64,000 nucleotides of DNA. It comes from Diabrotica undecimpunctata. Lineage: Eukaryota; Arthropoda; Insecta; Coleoptera; Chrysomelidae. Location: the NCBI RefSeq assembly GCF_040954645.1, contig NC_092810.1:76788660-76852659 (forward strand). Direction: 5' to 3'. The position numbers and the translations under genes are program-made. Of the stretch, positions 21,686-33,656 are shown in pieces. The notes beneath the pieces are model-generated. The model worked only from the letters and a program-made list of their open reading frames with translations, did no database searches and was not told where the DNA came from. Position 1 is the first letter of the stretch; each line of letters starts with the position of its first letter.

Positions 21686-23825
21686 TTTTTGTGGAGCAGT
21701 CATAACCATCTACTTTTGCACCGCAGATCGTAATTTCGCCACCATTAAGAGCATGTTGTACGTCTGGAAACTGACTCAGCCATTTTAACGATGCCAGGCT
21801 ATACGTCTCCTTTATGTCCTGTTTTACAACTCCAATAGTGTGTGGTTGCAGATATTTGGACCTATATATAGTCATACAAACACTAGCAATGGTCAGATAT
21901 TGGAATGGGTCTATGTTGGCTATTCGCAAAAATTCCTTGCGAAATTCTAAACACCCACGCCTCAGAATATCTATATTAGAGTCACAGTAAGCATGAAGTT
22001 CTTTTTGAAAATCAAATACATATGCTTCTTGCACGTGCTCAGCATGCCATTTTAAAAAGGTTTCTCTTTGTGAGATTTTCATTGTATTTGGACTGTAATA
22101 AGATGTGTCAGGGAGTGGTCCAATGTATGAATGGTTTTCTAGTTTGTTAAAATAATGAGGAAAATAACCTTTTTTCAACTCAGTCAATCCAAATGTTTTC
22201 GGAAAAGCTGCTAAGGGTCCAGCAACAAAATTCGAACTATCAATTATTTTTAATAGCAGCTACTTCCAGCAGCATCAGTTTTGACCCGTTGTAGATGGTC
22301 TACGGCTTTATCGTGTTTTCTACACAGTATTTTAAAATAAAATACGAATCGTAACTTTTCCCGTTGTGAGCTACTGCTGTATAACCCCTGTGTTTCTCAG
22401 AAATTAACCATTTACAAAATTCTACGTTATTTGTAAAAACGTATTTGTTACCAGTATAATCATGGACTATTATAAGATTTGGCACATGTATTCTGGTATC
22501 CTGCATTGCCTCATAATCGAAAAATAAATATTTTTCTGTATACGTGCAACGATTTATGGGAGTGTTAGAGAGGCCGTTGCATTTACATGGTTCTTTACAA
22601 ATAGTTTTTGCTTTAGTATTGTATTGACACCCCTTATTTACTTCGTTACTACGACTATTAAATATACAAGGTACGCCACAAAATCCTCCTTTGGCGGGTG
22701 TTTTCATCATATAGCACTGATGTGTAGCTATCTCTACGAATGTGTTACAATTCCTGCACATCGAGTAGCCACACACATGCTCCTTGACTCTTTTACATAC
22801 TTTATTGCACTTTTCACATTTAAATACTTCTTTGCAAACTTCTGTATGGTTTGCCAGACATTCATCATTGTAGCAATAACGATTACAGTTCTTGCACAGA
22901 ATTTTGTTTTGGATGGCGTGCTCAGGTTGTCTGCAAATCGTGCAAAGTGGTGCTTTCTTGCACTTGTGCTTGTTTCTGCCCTGATAAGGTGTATCGCACT
23001 TTTTACAATAATAATTAGTACCGTACAAACCTTTCAAACTATGTATAACGTCGAAGTGATTTCCATTTTTGTATAAATAAATTTTGGTTGTTTTTTCGGG
23101 ACCCTCGTAGATAAGAGTATTAAAATTTTCTGCACAAATAATCTTTATCTGCACATCCAACAGTTCTTCGGCCTTCTTAAAATCATCCAAAGTAAAGCCA
23201 TCGTTATAGCAACCACCCAACAGACCACAAAGTTTTTCCGCCAAAACCGTCTGAAATTTTCGACCCTTTCGCATATTTTTCACATCACTATCTGTTATCT
23301 TGTACCCTAAAATCTCTGTTGTGATATATGTAAGAGCAGTTACGATTGCTCTAGCCCCGCATTAAGTGTCATTGTTTTTAATTCGGGTAATGCTCTTTTT
23401 GGTTCGACGATCCTCTGACAAATTTATCATTCTACGACGGCCGCTATCCCTAGGCATCTTAAAAATTTGAATATCAAATTTTGTGTCACCCAAAAGAACA
23501 GTGTCGCTAGATGTTAATATGTTTTCAACTTGTTGCAACAAATTGTCCATATTGTCTTCTGTGGTTACTTTTGTCGATATCGGATGATTGAAATTGTCAT
23601 TGTGGGCAATTATGCGAATTTTATCACCTTTTTGTAGCCACCCTGTTTCTTTGCATCATTCAGTGCATTTTCCAACAGATTTTTCAAATTATCTTCGCCG
23701 TGACTAAGAGAATCCCGTGTATGCTGCTCGCAAGAGAGTTGGAAACTATGTAGGTACGCACAAAATGTAGTTATGAACCTACGCGCTAAAACCTTCAATG
23801 ACCACATTGTTTTGAAAATTATCAA
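21686..23825 (-). pseudogene. Polinton DNA polymerase B, N-terminal half (zinc fingers and exonuclease)
   Basis: Reads downward from about 23825. N-terminal extension: NLLENALNDAKK, GDTKFDIQIFKMPRDSGRRR, ITRIKNNDT, then an in-frame TAA near 23360 directly before ARAIVTALTYI. Then from 23283 come a Cys/His-rich block (YYCKKCDTPYQGRNKHKCKK to VGYSMCRNC region, several CxxC pairs), Exo I FDYEAMQD, Exo II VAHNGKSYDSY, a frameshift near 22300-22190, and Exo III YCDSNIDIL. A further frameshift lies near 23610. At 21686 it is interrupted by element A, and the C-terminal half is at 9723-8200. Protein-primed replication of Polinton DNA is the family role; this copy is dead. Confidence 0.85.
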
Positions 23826-24222
23826 AAACTGTAAAATTTTTCAAAAAACTAAAAAATTATAAAATTATTCAAACGTGTACAAATTCAAAATTGAAAATGT
23901 ACTATCTATTTTTCAAAACATTAAAACAAGTTACTTACTGCACGTATACTAATAAGAGCAAGAGCTGATACGAACAAGAGCTAATAAGAGAGAGAGCACG
24001 TCTTATCAGTATGACTGTCTGGCAAGAAATGAGAGTAAATCTTCTAAGTAAAAGTTATGTATATTGTCATTTGTAAATACTTATGAATACTGCATTTTAA
24101 TTTGTATTGTATTATTATATTAAATTATGTTGCGGTGTATTGTATTGTATTTTTGTATTAATAACAAAATAAACAGTGAATTTTACTGCAGAGTACGTCT
24201 AAATTTTTTTTGCATTCAACTC

Positions 24223-24226
<4 letters not shown>
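23826..24226. other. Unassigned AT-rich DNA upstream of polB
   Basis: Contains a patch of AAGAGC/TAATAAGAG repeats (23945-24000). It could include the Polinton terminal repeat, which in this family lies near the polB start, but no inverted partner is in the window to show it. Confidence 0.4.

Positions 24227-24293
<67 letters not shown>
24227..24293. repeat. (TA)n tract
   Basis: Pure TA dinucleotide run of about 67 bp ending at the first base of element B; its last four bases TATA would be the target duplication. Confidence 0.95.
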
Positions 24294-24298
<5 letters not shown>

Positions 24299-24515
24299 GT
24301 AGCCATAAGCTCCCTTACTATTAAGAATCAGCAGATTCCGATATCCGACGTTATAAATAGGAAGAAATCAATATTTTTATTATTATTGTAATTATTATGT
24401 TTCAATAGTCAAGTTTAAATCATTAAATGTAGTAGTTTGTAGAATTTCTCAAAAATTGTAACTTTTTCGAAATAAAGATTTTTTTTTGGGAATATCGACG
24501 TTGAAGAAACATTTC
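24294..24515 (+). repeat. Element B 5' LTR
   Basis: 222 bp, starting GAAATGTAGCC and ending GAAGAAACATTTC, so its ends are a 6-bp inverted repeat GAAATG/CATTTC instead of TG/CA. Contains TTATAAATAGG (TATA box, near 24350) and AATAAAG near 24472. Followed with no gap by TGGCGCTGCGAACC, a primer-binding site (24516-24529). Confidence 0.9.
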
Positions 24516-24816
24516 TGGCGCTGCGAACCACAGGATATTTCATACAGAAACATAGTCGTTTCCTGGTCTACATTAGTTTAATGAAATCCTGAAGAACCTG
24601 GTAAAAGAGAAAAATGTATTGGAAATCAAACACGATCATCCTTGCGTAAGTTTTTCCTTTCTTTACCATTGTTTATGAGCATTTATTATTTTAATTGAAT
24701 TCTTAAACATTTACATTGAATTTATTATTTATTGTTTATTGAATTTATATTATTTATAACATTTTACTTCAACGAATTTTTATATATACTCGCATTTATA
24801 TTTTTGCATATATTTT

Positions 24817-26016
24817 ATGAGTACATTGAATGATATTTCCCAAAATAGTATCGAAAATTTAAGTTTACTATTCGACAATTTAAATCTAAAAATAAAAAGA
24901 AATCTACAAACCTCTAAATCTAAGCCTGCATCTAAATTACGTTCCAAAATGCCGATGACCAATAGCGATATTGCTAGCCTTTGCTCAACTCTGCCCGAAT
25001 TGTCTTCTGGAGACAACCTCTCCACCTTTATCAAAGCAGTAGATAATTTAATAGTTTTCTTAGGCACCCAAGATTTAAATCTGTCCCAAGAATTTATCTT
25101 AAATTCCCATATCGTATCTCGAATTAAAGGAGAACCTAGAAATTTCTTAAACTATTCTAATAAAACCAATTGGACAGAAATTCGTCCAGCGTTATTAACT
25201 AAATACGGAGACAGACGTTCCGAAGACATATTAGTAACACAACTATCCACTACCGTCCAAAAACATAGTGAATCCTACGACAATTATCATCAGAGAATAA
25301 CTACAAATCTGAACGATTTACTCCAACACATCACCCTAAACGATAATCCCGCGACAGTAACTTTTAAAACTCCATACTTCAAAAACATTGCCCTCAAAAC
25401 TTTCTGTACCGGAATCAACGAGCCTTATTGCGAATACTTATCGCATTTTGAATTAAATTCCCTAGAAGAAGCCCTTCAAAAGTGTATTGCCTACGATAAC
25501 CACAAAAATCAACAACAATACATGAACTTCCTTAAGAGCCAACAAAACAAAAAGGCCCCACTCAAAAATAAACCCTATCAATCTTCGAATAATCAAAGAT
25601 CCACAAACTTCCAACCCACGCATTCAAATTATGTGAGACCTTCAACTCACAACACAGAGCCCAATTTTAACTTCACTCCACAACAGAACTATAATTTTCC
25701 TCAGAGACAAAATTTCAGTTCTCACGAACAAAATCAATCCTTCCAACGAAACAATGTTCCGAAAAACAACCAACAAAGATTAAATAAATATAAAGCTCCT
25801 CGACCCCAACCAAATTTTGCTACTCCAATGAGCGGTGTTCAAACTACCACAACCAGAAACCATCAGCCCATGACAATTACAACTAATAGAAGCCACAATT
25901 TTCACATAGATTCAAATGATATCCAATATTTCGAAAATGATTTCGAAAATTACGAATCCGAACAAGAGCCCGATTTGCATGATGAAAATCATCAGGATTT
26001 CAAGCCATCCCGTTAG
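24817..26016 (+). CDS. Element B Gag
   Basis: A 399-codon ORF from ATG 24817, 300 bp after the primer site. A helical capsid-like N-terminal two thirds (PELSSGDNLSTFIKAVDNL, SEDILVTQLSTTVQ, LKTFCTGINEPYCEYL) is followed by a Gln/Asn/Phe-rich tail with repeated NF/QNF motifs and no CCHC knuckle, as usual in errantiviruses. It ends by TAG at 26014-26016 and overlaps pol by about 100 nt. The pol frame is +1 relative to gag. Intact. Confidence 0.88.
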   Translation: MSTLNDISQNSIENLSLLFDNLNLKIKRNLQTSKSKPASKLRSKMPMTNSDIASLCSTLPELSSGDNLSTFIKAVDNLIVFLGTQDLNLSQEFILNSHIVSRIKGEPRNFLNYSNKTNWTEIRPALLTKYGDRRSEDILVTQLSTTVQKHSESYDNYHQRITTNLNDLLQHITLNDNPATVTFKTPYFKNIALKTFCTGINEPYCEYLSHFELNSLEEALQKCIAYDNHKNQQQYMNFLKSQQNKKAPLKNKPYQSSNNQRSTNFQPTHSNYVRPSTHNTEPNFNFTPQQNYNFPQRQNFSSHEQNQSFQRNNVPKNNQQRLNKYKAPRPQPNFATPMSGVQTTTTRNHQPMTITTNRSHNFHIDSNDIQYFENDFENYESEQEPDLHDENHQDFKPSR

Positions 26017-29000
26017 ACGATCATCCACCCCCTGTATAAACCTACATAATATCGAAAGTTCCCCTGGGTTACCCTGCTTCGTTACACCCAAAACACATCT
26101 ACGCGTTTTAATCGATACCGGCGGTTCCCATTCAATTTTAAATCCGCGAGCTCTCAAACTATTTGATAAAAATCATATTTATCGAAAACCTTTTTCGCTA
26201 ACGTCAATGAAAATTACTTCCAAGCACGACTTAAATATTAAGACGCCACTATTCCTAGAATATGGAATTCCACAAACATTCGACGTAAAAATTGCTGACT
26301 TTAGTCAACACTTTGATTTCCTCCTTGGAACTTACGATCTGAAAAGATTCCACGCCACGATTAGCTACGCAACTCATACTTTAACCTTTGAGAATCCTCA
26401 TGTTAGCATTCCATTTGAAACTTTATACCAAAAAATTCCAGTAAGCGTTCATAATGGCGAAGTTTTATTGCACGAAAGACACTTTCAAGGTATCAAAATT
26501 CCCCATTCTATTCACGTTGCAAAAAACGGCTTTCTAGACACTTTCGACTTACCTATGCCTATGAAATTTAATAAGAGAATTGAAGTTGAGAACCTTTGTA
26601 ATTATAATATAGTAAAAATTCCAATGACGCATTTTAATGAAAACAAAATCCGTACTTCGCATTTAAATAACGAAGAAAAATACAAAATTATAAGTCTTTG
26701 CAAAAAATTTAAAGACGTATTTTACGACGAAAATAAAAATTTAACTTCACGTCAGCTGTTAGACACGAAATTAAAACTAAGGATGAAAATCCAATTTATG
26801 TAAAGGGATTTCGGCATCCCAAAGCAATGCAGGAAGAAATAAAAAAACAAATAAATAATTTATTAGATAATAAGATAATTCGACCGTCAATTTCACCGTA
26901 CTCAGCTCCAGTTTGGATAGTACCAAAAAAAGCTGATGCCTCAGGTCAGAAAAAATTTAGATTAGTAATTGATTACAGGAAGCTCAATGATCATACTGAA
27001 AGTGATCGCTACCCACTTCCTTAGATAGATGAGATACTGGATAACTTAGGAAAAACCAGTTATTTCACAACATTAGATTTAGCTCAAGGTTACCATCAGA
27101 TTGAAGTTCATCCGGATTCTATTCGGAAAACAGCCTTTTCAGTTCCGCATGGTCACTTTGAATTTTTACGTATGCCCTTTGGTTTAAAGAATAGCCCAGC
27201 AACATTCGAAAGGTTAATGGACAATATTCTTAGGCCCTTTATTCATAAGTTTTGCTTCGTCTACATGGACGATGTCATTATTTTTTCCAAGTCACTGCAA
27301 GAACACTTAGTTCATATTGCGACTATTTTTGACACTTTTAGGAAAAATAATTTAAAAATTCAGTTAGACAAATCCGAGTTTCTTACGAAAGAAGTTTCTT
27401 TCTTAGGTCACGTAGTGACAACCGAAGGAATCAAACCTAACCCAGCAAAAATCGAAGCTATAGAAAAATATCCTCTACCAAAAACAGTAAAAGAAATTAA
27501 ATCATTTCTTGGTTTAATCGGTTACTACCGAAGATTCATACCCAACTTTGCAAAAATAACGTCCCCATTTTCGAGATGTACTCGAAAAGGAGCAACTATC
27601 GACCCCACAAATCCAAATTATTTAGAATGTTTTGCAAAATGCAAACAATTGTTAACTAATTCTCCAGTCTTACAATATCCAGACTTCGAAAAGCCTTTTG
27701 TACTGACTACAGACGCCTCTAATATAGCTATAGGATCAGTATTATCTCAAAATAATCACCCTATTGCCTACTATTCCCGAACTCTAAATTCCGCAGAACG
27801 AAACTACTCCACTATTGAAAAAGAACTTTTAGCCATACTAGATTCTTGTAAACACTTCCGTATGTATTTATACAACCAAAAATTCACCGTAGAAACAGAT
27901 CACAATCCTCTCGTATGGATCTACAAAATTAAAGACCCCACTTCTAGATTAGCCCGATGGAGACTTAAACTAGAAGAATATGATTTTGAAGTTAAATATA
28001 AAAAAGGCAAAGAGAATCAAGTTGCTGATGCTCTTAGCCGAGTCCAAATAAATGCCCTAAGTTCGAGTTCAGAATGTGCTGAACCCCCGAATTCAGAATG
28101 TGCTGAACCACCCGACAATTTCGACATAGACGATTTCCTTGCCGATTTTGACAACTTACAAAACAGTACTAACACACAACATACATCAGTTGAGAACCCT
28201 ATCACTGGAATAGAGATTTCACCTGAACCAATTAATTTATCCTCAAACCAAATTATTTTTAAACCAGAGTCAAATAATTTTGAAATTAAATACAAAAGAA
28301 TTTTTAACAAACACCGTTACACTGTCACTTTGACAAATAATTGGAAAACAGAAATAGCAAATACCTTCCAAAATATCCTTAGACCAAATCAAAAATTTGC
28401 AATAACAGTCCCTCACGAATTTAGACCTTTTATCTGTAACTATTTTAAAGAAAAAATAAATTCCACAGTCAAAGCAATATTTTGCAATATACTACTTCAG
28501 GACATAGAAGAAGAAAACCAACAAATAGAATGCATAAAGAAATATCACGTAGAAAATCACAACGGAATAATTGAAACCTACAAACATTTAAAACAAAAAT
28601 TTTACTGGCCCTCAATGCAGACAACTATTTCTAATTTTATCAATAAATGCGAAATTTGCCTAAAAAATAAATACGAACGACGCCCTTATAAACTTCCCCA
28701 ATTAGGACCGGTGTTAGGTCAAAAACCTTTTGATATATTACATATCGATCTATTCCACTGCAATAAAAACCTGTATCTCACAATAATAGATTCTTTTTCC
28801 AAATACGGTCAATGCTATAAGCTCACCGACAAAACTTCCATTTCCATACTAAATAAATTAAGACACTACTTTTCGCACCACAATTACCCAAAAAAGATTG
28901 TATGCGACAGCGGCACCGAATTTAATTCCGCAGTCATTAAAGAATTCCTAAATATCCACAAAATCGAAATACATTTTACAACAGTAAACAATTCTTCCTC

Positions 29001-29601
29001 AAACTCTCCAGTAGAGCGCTTTCATTCAACTCTTATTGAAAAACTTAGGACCTTACAAGCCCAAAATCCAAATGATTCGTTAGATGACATTCTAACACAC
29101 GCCATTCTTATTTACAACCAATCAATCCACAGTTCCACAGATTATTCCCCGTTCTCAATTCTGTACGGACCCTATGCAGAAGAAATACATTTCGACTTTG
29201 ATCTTCCGATATACGAAACATATAATCAAAGACATAAAGAAGAACTCCAACCCTTTATTGCAGAACTATATAATAAACAAAAACAAAAAAGACAACAACT
29301 TTTAGATAGACAAAACGAAAATGCCGAAGATATTCCGGAAATAGACCTTACAAAATCCCTATATGTTTCTAAGAAAAAACATAAGTCCAAATTACAAGCC
29401 CCTTTCTCCACTATTCATCCAGAAACGCAAGACAAAACAAAAATAATCGGTAAAACAGATAAACAAAATTTAACAAGCACTCACCTTAAATATGTAAAAC
29501 GAATACGAAAACATGTAGATAAACCTACTCAAGACCCAAATTTTTCACAGGACAATCCTCGCCCTGGTCCATCCACTCAATATTCAGGAGATTCCGAATA
29601 A
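25916..29601 (+). pseudogene. Element B Pol (protease, RT, RNase H, integrase)
   Basis: Protease with VLIDTGGSHSILNPRAL (near 26110-26160); a 1-bp frameshift near 26745 ends this frame at 26803. RT continues at 26827 (APVWIVPKKAD, FRLVIDYRKLN), meets a TAG at 27022-27024, then goes on through TLDLAQGYHQIEV, FGLKNSPATFERLM and the catalytic YMDDVIIFS. RNase H: LTTDASNIAIGSVLSQ, EKELLAILDSCKHF, TDHNPLVW, DALSR. Integrase: HHCC (HVENHNGIIETYKHLKQ and CEICLKNK), Asp in HIDLFH, VCDSGTEFNS, and Glu in SSNSPVERFHSTL. The C-terminus is Gln/Lys-rich. Only two lesions break an otherwise full-length polyprotein. Confidence 0.92.
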
Positions 29602-31063
29602 TGGTTACTATGCTGAAGAGATAGGCAAATCAAGAGAAATCTCCCACTATCACAGACATTTTCTTCACATTCCACTAGACAAATTATCCGACAGTATTGA
29701 CGCTAATCCGACAAGCTATTTCAAAGATCACTTCAAAAATGCACCTCTCTCGCTACTGTACTCCCAATACACCCACATACAAGAACAAACAAAAGACGAT
29801 CTACACAAGATTACGCGAAAACAGAAACGCGGACTTTTTAATTTTCTAGGTACAGCCATCAAATACGTGACTGGAAATCCAGACGACTCTGACTTAGACT
29901 TGTTAAAATCACACATAATCTCTTTAGAAAATAAACAAAACGAAATCATAAAAAAATTTAATAACCAAATATCGTATGGAAACTCTTTTAACACGAGATT
30001 CGATAAACTTTTAGAAAAACTGAATTCTGATAATTCAATTCTCATATCTGCACTCAACAAATTATCAGCTGATTTTGACAGCTATATCATTCTACACAAC
30101 GAGATAATAAATCTCCAAAATATAAACGAATTTCTAATGAAACTTATTAGAACCATTACTTTATCTGAACTTAATATCTCCAATATAGAATTATTCACTT
30201 TAAAGGAAATAATAGACCTTAAAGAGAACCTTCTCAAAATTTATCCCAGAAATTCAATTCCCAATAGTAATGAACACCCTTATGAACTTATAGAATCAAC
30301 AAAAACTTTAGTTTGTGTAACTTCAAATACAATGCTCATAATAATTAAAATCCCTATACTCCATGAAATTCCTTATACTACCTATAAAATCTATCCCATT
30401 CCAAACAAGGATCATGTTATGATTCTGCCACCTGCAAGCTACTATACAAATAATAAATGGTTCAACACTTGTATAGGACAAGGCGATAACATAGTTTGTT
30501 CCAACTATGTACAATCCAAATGTAACATACCCAATGTAGATAATTGCACAAAAACATTAATCACAGAGAACTTTTTCCAAGAAACCAGCAAAGTCATATT
30601 GCTAGGAATAGTTCACCCAATGAGAATCCAGCAGATAGAAATTAATTCAACCAGCCTCTTGACGACAGATGTACCAATAATGATTGAAGGTATCCAATTT
30701 AATAAAAAGACGTCTCAAGATATTTCCATTTCAAAAATTGTTCCAATAAAATTAATACCAAACCATGAGATGAAAATTGAAAAATTAACAATCCCAGAGA
30801 CACATGGCCAAATTCAACCAATAGATACCATAGAAGTACTACCCCGATTATCCATAGGACTGAGCACCACTTCTGTTATAATATTTTTAACTATTTTAGC
30901 TTTCCTAATAATCTTCCTAATTAGGAAAAGAAAACGAATTTCCAAAATCCTATTTGGAGAAAAATTGCATCCTGCCCAGATCCAGATACTAGACGAGCTG
31001 ATAGCCGAAGTAACCAAAACTTCGAGGACGAAGTCCCAACCAATGGAGGGAGGAGAAATGTAG
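29600..31063 (+). CDS. Element B envelope glycoprotein (Env)
   Basis: The frame is open from before the pol stop to TAG at 31061-31063, inside the LTR; the upstream limit is not fixed because errantiviral env is translated from a spliced RNA. Visible: a furin-like site RKQKR (near 29816-29830) directly followed by a fusion-peptide-like GLFNFLGTAIKYVTG, coiled-coil-prone helices (29880-30260), and a membrane anchor TTSVIIFLTILAFLIIFLI (near 30870-30925) with a basic cytoplasmic tail. The layout is that of insect errantiviral Env, related to baculovirus F proteins. No internal stop. Confidence 0.85.
   Translation, partial: NGYYAEEIGKSREISHYHRHFLHIPLDKLSDSIDANPTSYFKDHFKNAPLSLLYSQYTHIQEQTKDDLHKITRKQKRGLFNFLGTAIKYVTGNPDDSDLDLLKSHIISLENKQNEIIKKFNNQISYGNSFNTRFDKLLEKLNSDNSILISALNKLSADFDSYIILHNEIINLQNINEFLMKLIRTITLSELNISNIELFTLKEIIDLKENLLKIYPRNSIPNSNEHPYELIESTKTLVCVTSNTMLIIIKIPILHEIPYTTYKIYPIPNKDHVMILPPASYYTNNKWFNTCIGQGDNIVCSNYVQSKCNIPNVDNCTKTLITENFFQETSKVILLGIVHPMRIQQIEINSTSLLTTDVPIMIEGIQFNKKTSQDISISKIVPIKLIPNHEMKIEKLTIPETHGQIQPIDTIEVLPRLSIGLSTTSVIIFLTILAFLIIFLIRKRKRISKILFGEKLHPAQIQILDELIAEVTKTSRTKSQPMEGGEM
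31043..31054 (+). promoter_or_regulatory. Element B polypurine tract
   Basis: GGAGGGAGGA-type tract immediately before the 3' LTR, within the last codons of env; primes plus-strand synthesis in this class. Confidence 0.8.
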
Positions 31064-31271
31064 CCATAAGCTCCCTTACTATTAAGAATCAGCAGATTCC
31101 GATATCCGACGTTATAAATAGGAAGAAATCAATATTTTTATTATTATTGTAATTATTATGTTTCAATAGTCAAGTTTAAATCATTAAATGTAGTAGTTTG
31201 TAGAATTTCTCAAAAATTGTAACTTTTTCGAAATAAAGATTTTTTTTTGGGAATATCGACGTTGAAGAAAC

Positions 31272-31276
<5 letters not shown>
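31055..31276 (+). repeat. Element B 3' LTR
   Basis: 222 bp, base-for-base the same as 24294-24515 on reading both through. Followed by TATA and a (TA)n tract. Confidence 0.9.

Positions 31277-31319
<43 letters not shown>
31277..31319. repeat. (TA)n tract
   Basis: About 43 bp of TA between element B and the 3' end of the RTE LINE. Confidence 0.9.
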
Positions 31320-31321
<2 letters not shown>

Positions 31322-33582
31322 TCATCATCATCATGTGCAGCTTTATCAACCGTTTCCAATTACGGTGCAGCCTCCCTTATTTCAATGTTATTCTATGTTC
31401 TTATTATTATTCGACGATGTCTTAGTTATACGTTGTTCTAATAATTTGCGCTCATTTGCGCCCATATTTTTCTATCTTGTGCTATTCGAGACCACGTTGT
31501 TCCTGTTAATTTTCTAATATCATAATCCCATCTGAGATTCGGGCGCCTCTTTGGTCTCTTAGCGTTCCTGGGGTACCACATAGTTGTTCTAGTGGTCCAT
31601 CTGTTATCTGTTCTTCTTGCCATATGTCCTGCCCATTGCCATTTCAGGGATTTTATTCTTTGGATTACATCAGTCACCTGGGTTTGCCTCCGTATCCATT
31701 CAATTCTTTTACGATCCCTCTTTGTTATCCCTAGCATACATCTTTCCATTGCTCTTTGACTTACTTGGAGTTTCGACGTTATTTCTCTCTTTAATATCCA
31801 AGTTTCACATCCATATGTCAAGACGGGTAATATGCATTGATCAAATACTCTCTTCTTGAGGTATAGTGGCATTTTGGACTTGAAGACTATGGAATTTCGT
31901 CCGAATGCTGACCACGCTTGTTTTATTCGTCTGTTGATTTCCGGAAGTAGTGATCCCGATTTATGTATGAGCTGTCCCAGGTATATGTATTCATCTACTA
32001 CTTCTAGCGAGGTTTCATTAATTTTTATTTCCACGTTGGCGATCAGATCATTGCAGATTATTTTAGTCTTTGCTAGGTTCATTTTTAGGCCTACCTCATT
32101 GCTGGCTGTATTAAGGTCATTAATTTGCAGTTGTAATTCTTCAGGACTTCTAGCAATTAGAATGATGTCATCAGCGAATCTAAGATGGTTTAGGTATTCT
32201 CCATCTATACATAGACCTTGGTTGTTCCAGTCTAATTTCCGGAAGATATTTTCTAAGGTTGCAGTGAAGAGCTTAGGGGATATGGTGTCTCCTTGTCGGA
32301 CTCCTTTCTGAGTGGGAAATTCTGGGGTATTTTCATATATGCTTACTCTAGCTGTGGCCTCTTTGTATATATTTGCTAGCGTTTCGACATATGGTTTATC
32401 TACTCCTTGGTCGACAAGAGCTTCTATGACTGCTCTTGGGTATACGGAGTCAAATGCCTTCTCGAAGTCTATGAATGCTAGCGCCAGTGGTAGATCATAT
32501 TGCTTTGTTCTGCTCATTACCTCCCTTAATGTTTGAATATGATCCATTGTGCTGAAGCCACTTCTAAAGCCTGCTTGCTCTCGGGGTTGTGCAGCGTCAA
32601 GTGTGTTCTGTATTCTGTTGTTAATGATTTTGGTAAATACCTTGTATATTACAGGTAGCAAGCTGATCGGTCTATAATTTCTAATGTCTTCCTTGCTACC
32701 TTTCTTGTGAATAAGGATTATGTTGGCTGAATTCCACTTTTTTGGAATATGTCTCGATTTTAGTCTGTGTATATTTTTGCTAGGATTTTCCAAGTTGTTT
32801 TACCAGCAATCTTTAAAAGTTCGGCTGTAACACCGTCATTACCGGCTGCCTTGCCGTTCTTCATACTTTTAAGAGCTGCCTCTACCTCATCCACGAGAAC
32901 ATCTGGTACATCTTCTTGAACCGCAATTTCTTCTTCGCCTATTTCTTGTGCTTCCGGAGCTTTATATAGACCCTCGTAGAATTCGGTTACATGTTTTATT
33001 ATTTCATCCCTATTTGTGATCCTTCCGTTGTTGTTTCCCAATGCTATTATTTGCTTTCTACCGATTGTCAACTTACTCTTGGTTTTCCTATAGCTTTTAC
33101 GGTTTTCGATTGTATTTTGTACAAGTCGTTCATTGTAGGTTTTTATATCTTCTGCGATCTTTTTCCGTATTACTTTGCACAGTTCGGTATATTCAATTCT
33201 ATTAATATTGGAGTTAATTTTCATTTCTCTTCGTTGTTTCAGGAGAGCTGTTGTTTCATCTGAAAGTTTTCTATTGCTGTTGTGTGTTTGTGATCCTCCA
33301 ACTTCTTTGGCGCAATTTAAGATTGTTTCCATTAAGTGTGTGCTATTGGTTGGGTCTTGTAATTTTTCTTGAATTAAATTTTGATAGCGTTCCGAGTTGT
33401 TGCTTAGGTTAGTGATATTTACCCCTGCAGTTGGTTTCTGGAGTAATTTCATTCTTTCTAGTTTAGTGTTTAGAACGACCCGAGATCTAATTAGTCTGTG
33501 ATCGCTACCTGTTCGGAATTTGTTGAGCACACTTACATCCTTTATGGTTTTCAGCTTATTAGTTAGGATGAAATCTATTTCG

Positions 33583-33585
<3 letters not shown>
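31320..33585 (-). pseudogene. RTE-clade LINE, 5'-truncated, frameshifted
   Basis: Minus strand. From 33585: the end of the apurinic endonuclease (NEIDFILTNKLKTI and RTGSDHRLIRSRV), a linker to 32760, a frameshift near 32790, then RT with IILIHKKGSKEDIRNYRPIS, LAFIDFEKAFDSV, KGVRQGDTISPKLFTA, the catalytic HLRFADDIILIA, GQLIHKSG and LTYGCETWIL, plus a C-terminal WAGHMARR, RPNLRWDYDIRK and IWAQMSANY. The 3' end is a short (ATG)n tail, as in RTE elements. Truncation inside the endonuclease coincides with the start of a (TA)n tract. Inactive. Confidence 0.9.

Positions 33586-33651
<66 letters not shown>
33583..33651. repeat. (TA)n tract
   Basis: About 69 bp of TA joining the truncated RTE to element C; ATATA next to the element would be its target duplication. 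Confidence 0.95.

Positions 33652-33656
<5 letters not shown>

Larger units (their letters stand above)
24294..31276 (+). mobile_element. Element B: errantivirus-like endogenous retrovirus with env
   Basis: A 6983-bp provirus: 222-bp LTR, primer site, gag, pol, env, purine tract, 222-bp LTR. It lies between two (TA)n tracts with TATA on both sides, the target preference known for insect errantiviruses such as 17.6 and 297. The two LTRs read as identical, which implies a very recent insertion, yet pol has a 1-bp frameshift and a TAG stop. Gag and env remain open. Confidence 0.92.

Noticed and set aside
22624..23076. 150-codon plus-strand hydrophobic ORF opposite polB
   Set aside because: Antisense shadow of the Cys/His-rich polB region; its many Cys, Ala and Val come from the complementary codons.
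31247..31441. ORFs made of Tyr-Ile repeats at the TA tracts (also at 43822, 49166, 54426, 62442 and 62464)
   Set aside because: They are translations of (TA)n microsatellites, with no coding signal.
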